A stretch of DNA of 9,251 nucleotides, taken from assembly GCA_049509675.1 (NCBI GenBank), contig JBEKZQ010000324.1:1-9251 (forward strand), in the 5' to 3' direction. The notes under the pieces were generated by a model. It did not search any database and was not told the origin of the DNA. It was given only the letters and a program-made list of their open reading frames with translations. A program made the position numbers and the translations under genes. This DNA is from JBEKZQ01 sp049509675 (GTDB lineage: Bacteria; Planctomycetota; Planctomycetia; Pirellulales; Thermoguttaceae). Below are positions 5,546-9,251 of this stretch, one piece after another (the stretch's first letter is position 1; every line of letters starts with the position of its first letter).

Positions 5546-7249
5546 TCAGCGCGTGGTTAGGAAGGCGAGCGAAGGGATTTCGTCGTTCAGCCAGGCAGCC
5601 ACCATCCGCGCGTGCAGGACCAGCATGCGGCGGTAGCTCATGCGATAGCCAAAAACCGGATGGGTCACCTCTTCGTCCATGCGGCGGCCGTACACGCCGA
5701 AGAATGCCTTGCGGCCGGCGTCGGTGAACGCGGCGCCCGCCGCGGTGCGCAAGAAATGCCCCGCTTGCAACTCGCCGCGGTTGAAGGCGGCGATGGCCAC
5801 GGAGTCGGCCACCAGCGGGCGGAAGGGCTCCATCAGGTCCAGGGCCAAGGCGGGCCTGCCGGGCCGGGAAACGTGGAACGCCCCGATCGAGGGCTCCAGC
5901 CGCGCGGTTCGCGCGGCCGCGACGCACTCGTGGGTGAGCATCGAGTACGCGAAGGAAAGGCACGCGTTCACCGGGTCCGGGGGTGGACGGCGCTGCCGGC
6001 CGTTGGCGTCGAACTCCGCCGCAAGGTCGGACTTGATCATGCCGGCAAAGTGTGCAAAGTAGATGGCCGCCGCTTGGCCTTCGTGACCGCGCAGGCTGTC
6101 GAGACTCTCGGCCTTGATTGCCCGCCGCGCCTCCTGTGCCATGGCATCGGCGACGCCGGCCGGGAGGGCTGCATGGTTACGCATGAGCAGCGTGCGCTGG
6201 TTGGCAATCTTGGCCGAAACGACTGCCCTGGCGAGTTCGAGGCAGGGGCCCGGTTGGTCGAACTTTCGCACCTGGGCGCGGCGCGTGTCGGCACTGACCG
6301 AATCCAGCGGATCGACGATGGCCGCCAGGCGGCCGGCGGCCGTGAGGAAGGCTATCGGAATTCCGCGGCCCGCGAGCAGCGCGATGGCCTGCGTGGAGAT
6401 CTGCACCGAGCCCAGCAGGGAGAGGCTCTCCAGATTGGCCAGAGGAATGTCTTTCAGCTTTGCGCCCTTATCGTCGGAAATGGTCATCGCCGCGCCGCGC
6501 ACGCCGATTCGCGTGGCCTGGCGCTGGGCCACGAGGTGAATTCCCTCGTCGCGCGGCGGCCATAGTCTACGAGGAGCATCCGCGACCTCGCCCATTGCCC
6601 GCTGCTGATTCACCTCGTCCGGCAGACAGGCAGACTGTAGCGAGCACCGCGGGCAGCGCGGATCGTTGAGCAAGGGGAGCGGGCGCGGTCCCTCGGCGCA
6701 TTGCTTTGCTGCCTCGAGCGTCGCCCGCGATTCGCAGAGCAGCGCCTCATCGCAAGGCAAGACGATGCGTCGCTTCTCGGCCGCGTAGTAGATAGCGACC
6801 TCGGGCACTTCGTAGCCGGCTTCCACGAGCAGCAGAGCCTGGAGCCCCACTTGGACGCGATCGGTGGGCCAGGGCTCAACCCTGTCGATGTCGCCGTCGG
6901 CGGGGATCCGCCGCGGCCGTCCCTTGCGGTATTCCACAGGAACGGCCTTCGACCCGGAGAGCTCGACCAAATCGAGGGTCGCGGTCAATTGCAAAGCGGG
7001 GCTCGCGAGCGTCATGCTGCGAACGGTCCGGTCGCGAACAGGATCCTCGGAGCCGTCCGGCGCACACTCCGCACTGGGCGCGTCCACGCGGCGGTGAACG
7101 CGATTGCCCTCCTCGGTGTCCTCGCTCGGGACGTGAATACCCTCAACCTCCATGTAATAGAAAAGACGCGGGCAGTAAGCGTACTCGGCGATGTTTCGAG
7201 CGGGCCATAAGCTTTCGTCCACGGCCTCGCCCCTTTTTCTGGTGGCCAT
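5546..7249 (-). CDS. cas4-cas1: Cas4-Cas1 fusion, adaptation nuclease-integrase
   Basis: A 567-residue fusion typical of type V-B and some type I adaptation modules. The Cas4 part (about 1-215) trims and PAM-selects prespacers: C26 in YCPRL, the RecB-type active site D93 (TLDLVE), E106 and K109 (VEYRKG), QVGLQALLL, and C199, C202 and C208 (CPRCSLQSAC), giving four cysteines for an iron-sulphur cluster. The Cas1 part (about 225-567) is the integrase, with the metal-binding triad E390 (RGHEGQAA), H459 (IGAFH) and D471 (LALDLMEPFRP). All key residues of both halves are present, so both activities are probably intact. The ATG at 7249 lies 12 residues before the conserved SLWPARNIAEYAYCPR start; only a weak GGGT precedes it, and a candidate promoter lies at 7267-7294. 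It is the first gene of the cas run and diverges from glgP. Confidence 0.95.
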   Translation of the reverse strand: MATRKRGEAVDESLWPARNIAEYAYCPRLFYYMEVEGIHVPSEDTEEGNRVHRRVDAPSAECAPDGSEDPVRDRTVRSMTLASPALQLTATLDLVELSGSKAVPVEYRKGRPRRIPADGDIDRVEPWPTDRVQVGLQALLLVEAGYEVPEVAIYYAAEKRRIVLPCDEALLCESRATLEAAKQCAEGPRPLPLLNDPRCPRCSLQSACLPDEVNQQRAMGEVADAPRRLWPPRDEGIHLVAQRQATRIGVRGAAMTISDDKGAKLKDIPLANLESLSLLGSVQISTQAIALLAGRGIPIAFLTAAGRLAAIVDPLDSVSADTRRAQVRKFDQPGPCLELARAVVSAKIANQRTLLMRNHAALPAGVADAMAQEARRAIKAESLDSLRGHEGQAAAIYFAHFAGMIKSDLAAEFDANGRQRRPPPDPVNACLSFAYSMLTHECVAAARTARLEPSIGAFHVSRPGRPALALDLMEPFRPLVADSVAIAAFNRGELQAGHFLRTAAGAAFTDAGRKAFFGVYGRRMDEEVTHPVFGYRMSYRRMLVLHARMVAAWLNDEIPSLAFLTTR

Positions 7250-7266
7250 GTATTACCCGTAGTTCT

Positions 7267-7294
7267 AGTGTAATTCAATGCGGACGCGGGGCAA
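7267..7294 (-). promoter_or_regulatory. Candidate cas operon promoter
   Basis: On the minus strand, TTGCCC (7294-7289) and TACACT (7272-7267) are separated by 16 nt. Initiation would fall near 7260 and give a 5' leader of only about 11 nt, which fits the poor ribosome binding site of cas4-cas1. The layout resembles the tracrRNA promoter (TTGCTC, 16 nt, TATGCT). The matches to consensus are moderate. Confidence 0.35.
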
Positions 7295-7484
7295 GGGCGT
7301 GAGAGCGGATAAGCGGGGCGGAAAGCGGTTAAGGGGGGGCCGATCCCGGCAGCCGTGCGATTGTTGAGGGCGGCGAGTTTTTGGGAGGATTGCGGCGGCA
7401 GAGGGCGGGAACTCCCCGTGTGGATGGTAAATGCCCCCCTACCACGATTTCGCCATTGGGGTCGCTTCTGATGGTTTGCTGAGC

Positions 7485-7490
7485 TATAAT
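7485..7490 (+). promoter_or_regulatory. Candidate -10 element of glgP
   Basis: A perfect TATAAT lies 50 bases before the glgP ATG. No good -35 is visible at 16-18 bp spacing (TCGCTT at 7462-7467 is poor), so an activator or an alternative sigma factor may be involved. A purine stretch GAGGGAG (7521-7527) is the likely ribosome binding site, at a rather long 13 nt from the ATG. Confidence 0.45.
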
Positions 7491-7540
7491 CCCATGTTTC
7501 GTGGACAGAATTGCTGGGCTGAGGGAGTGATAGACGTTCC

Positions 7541-9251
7541 ATGAGCCAGATTGAAACGGTAAGCAACGAAATGCTAGAACCTGTTTCCACGTGGGGACTT
7601 ACGGCAGATACGCTGTACGAGAAGTGCGTCGCCGTGGCGAGGAACTTGTGGTGGAGTTGGAATCCCGAGGTCATCAACCTCTTCCGCGACCTGGATCCTA
7701 TCCGCTGGCGGCAGCTCGACCACAATCCGATCGCTTTGCTGTCCGAATTCACGCCGCAACGGCTGGAGATGCGGGCGGCCGAGTTGGTTCTCTATAGCCG
7801 CATCAGTCAGGCCTACCGGCGACTGAAGGAGTACATGGCCGAAATCCCCGCTTGGGGGAGAACGCATACCGGCGTTTTGGGCTCCCGGCCCGTGGCCTAT
7901 TTCTCCTTGGAGTTCGGCGTCCATGAGTCGGTGCCGATCTACTCCGGCGGTCTGGGCGTTTTGTCCGGCGACCACATCAAGAGCGCCGGCGGCCTGGGCG
8001 TTCCCCTGGTGGCCTCCGGGCTGTTCTACGACCAGGGCTACTTCAAACAGCACTTGGACATCAACGGTTATCAGCAGGAAGAGTATCTGGACACGAAGGT
8101 GGAAAACCTGCCCATGGAGCCTGCCCGAGACCGCGAAGGCAAGCCCATCACCATTCAAATCGAGACCCGCGCCGGCAAGCTGCTGGCCAAGGTGTGGCTG
8201 ATGCGGGTGGGCCGCGTGAACCTGTACCTGTTGGACTGCGACGTGCCCAGCAACAGTCCGGAAGATCGCGATCTGACCGCCCGGCTGTACGGCGGCGACA
8301 ACCGCGTGCGCATCCGCCAGGAGTTGGTGGCGGGCGTGGGCGGCGTTCGCGCCCTGACGGCCCTGGGCATCACGCCGGGCGTCTTTCATCTGAACGAGGG
8401 ACACAGCGCCTTTGCCACGCTGGAAGCCATCCGCGTGCGGATGAAAGAGGACGGCATGAGTTTCGAGTCGGCCCTGCGCGAGGTGGCCCATCGCACCGTC
8501 TTCACCACCCACACCCCCGTGCCGGCCGGCCACGATCGCTTCGATCGAAACCTGATCGAGGAGCACCTGGGACCGCTCCGCGATGAATTGGGCATCTCCT
8601 TCGACCAACTGATGGGCCTGGGCCGCGTCGAGCCGCAGAACGAGCACGAGACCTTCTGCATGACCGTGCTGGGCCTGAAACTCTCGCGCCGCGCCAACGC
8701 CGTGAGCAACCTGCACGGGCACGTGTCGCGGCGGATGTGGGCCCATCTCTGGCCGTGGCGCGCGGAAGAGGAGATCCCCATCGGCCACATCACCAACGGC
8801 GTCCACATCCAAAGCTGGCTCGCCTACCAGATGGCGCAGTTGTACGACCGCAACTTCGCCCCCGGCTGGATGAAACGCATCGGCGATCCGGAGATCTGGC
8901 AGGGCATTTACGAGGTCGATCCGGGCGAGTTGTGGGAGACCCACTACGCGCTGAAGAACCTGCTCTTGGCGTTCGTCCGCCGCCGCGTCAGCCGCCAATG
9001 CCGCCGCCGCGGCGAAAGCGACGAGACCGTGGAAGCCGCCCGAAACATCCTCGACCCCAACATCCTCACCATCGGCTTCGCGCGGCGTTTCGCCACCTAC
9101 AAGCGGGCGGACCTGATCTTCTACGACATCGACCGCATCGCCGCCCTGTTGAACCATGCCGAGCGGCCCTGCCAGATCATCTTTGCCGGCAAGGCGCATC
9201 CCGCCGACGAGCCGGGCAAGCAACTGATCAAACGCATCGACAACCTCCGCC
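7541..9251 (+). CDS. glgP: Alpha-glucan (glycogen) phosphorylase, 5' part
   Basis: The enzyme splits alpha-1,4-glucan with phosphate to give glucose 1-phosphate, using pyridoxal phosphate in the cytoplasm. The window holds 570 codons; the gene continues past the right edge, so the PLP lysine is not seen. The N terminus (about 15-110, ARNLWWSWNPEVINLFRDLD) is the extra domain of the bacterial and archaeal short-type phosphorylases (TIGR02094 type, DUF3417). Then come YFSLEFGVHES near 120, YSGGLGVLSGDHIKSAGGLG near 135, FHLNEGHSAF near 283, TTHTPVPAGHDRF near 321, HITNGVHIQSWL near 416 and GFARRFATYKRADLIF near 512. The ATG at 7541 gives a full N-terminal domain; ATG 7571 is a shorter alternative. 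It is a housekeeping gene divergent from the cas genes, with no evident functional link, and probably marks the chromosomal border of the locus. Confidence 0.95.
   Translation, partial: MSQIETVSNEMLEPVSTWGLTADTLYEKCVAVARNLWWSWNPEVINLFRDLDPIRWRQLDHNPIALLSEFTPQRLEMRAAELVLYSRISQAYRRLKEYMAEIPAWGRTHTGVLGSRPVAYFSLEFGVHESVPIYSGGLGVLSGDHIKSAGGLGVPLVASGLFYDQGYFKQHLDINGYQQEEYLDTKVENLPMEPARDREGKPITIQIETRAGKLLAKVWLMRVGRVNLYLLDCDVPSNSPEDRDLTARLYGGDNRVRIRQELVAGVGGVRALTALGITPGVFHLNEGHSAFATLEAIRVRMKEDGMSFESALREVAHRTVFTTHTPVPAGHDRFDRNLIEEHLGPLRDELGISFDQLMGLGRVEPQNEHETFCMTVLGLKLSRRANAVSNLHGHVSRRMWAHLWPWRAEEEIPIGHITNGVHIQSWLAYQMAQLYDRNFAPGWMKRIGDPEIWQGIYEVDPGELWETHYALKNLLLAFVRRRVSRQCRRRGESDETVEAARNILDPNILTIGFARRFATYKRADLIFYDIDRIAALLNHAERPCQIIFAGKAHPADEPGKQLIKRIDNLR

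Larger units (their letters stand above)
7250..7540. other. Divergent intergenic region between cas and glgP
   Basis: There is no credible gene in these 291 bases. It holds candidate promoters for cas4-cas1 (7267-7294) and glgP (-10 at 7485-7490). Two direct motifs, GCGGATAAG (7305-7313) and GCGGTTAAG (7325-7333), lie 20 bp apart. The 13-mer cggaaagcggtta (7319-7331) matches part of the CRISPR repeat apart from one missing G. No transfer or integration signature is visible. Confidence 0.7.

Noticed and set aside
7574..9223. 549-residue minus-strand open frame
   Set aside because: It is antisense to glgP, whose plus-strand translation shows clear phosphorylase motifs; the antisense product is low-complexity and matches no family I know.

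Overview
The window carries a type V-B CRISPR-Cas locus (Cas12b, formerly C2c1) next to the 5' part of a divergent alpha-glucan phosphorylase gene. The DNA is GC-rich throughout. The oversized Cas12b, the Cas4-Cas1 fusion and the dispersed GC-rich hairpin repeat would suit a planctomycete, verrucomicrobial or similar environmental bacterium. That assignment is inference; no taxonomic marker gene is present.

Layout, right to left on the minus strand: a divergent intergenic region (7250-7540) with a candidate promoter; a cas4-cas1 fusion (7249-5546); 15 tandem GGGATTA heptamers (5416-5523); cas2 (5403-5113); a short gap with a C/G-rich hairpin repeat; cas12b (4961-567); a promoter (557-530); a predicted tracrRNA (about 523-438); a leader; and the leader-proximal end of a CRISPR array (227-1) that runs out of the left edge. 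On the plus strand, glgP starts at 7541 and runs out of the right edge.

How the parts fit: Cas4-Cas1 and Cas2 would select, trim and integrate new spacers at the repeat at 192-227. The array is transcribed on the minus strand. Cas12b carries all three RuvC motifs (D785, E1167, D1316) and an arginine (R1230) spaced as in Alicyclobacillus Cas12b. It would use a crRNA:tracrRNA guide to cut DNA.

The clearest non-coding result is the tracrRNA. A 19-nt segment (440-458) pairs without a mismatch to positions 13-31 of the repeat, but only if both RNAs are read from the minus strand: 15 Watson-Crick pairs and 4 G-U wobbles. A separate GUGUC (491-487) can pair with the last five repeat bases, GACAC. 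A 7-bp stem, an inner hairpin and a 5' hairpin recreate the layout known for the Alicyclobacillus acidoterrestris tracrRNA. Other oddities are an exact 36-bp in-frame duplication at the 3' end of cas12b, about 320 residues of extra length placed mostly in the N-terminal half, the telomere-like repeat between cas1 and cas2, and a hairpin loop sequence shared by the tracrRNA and the leader.
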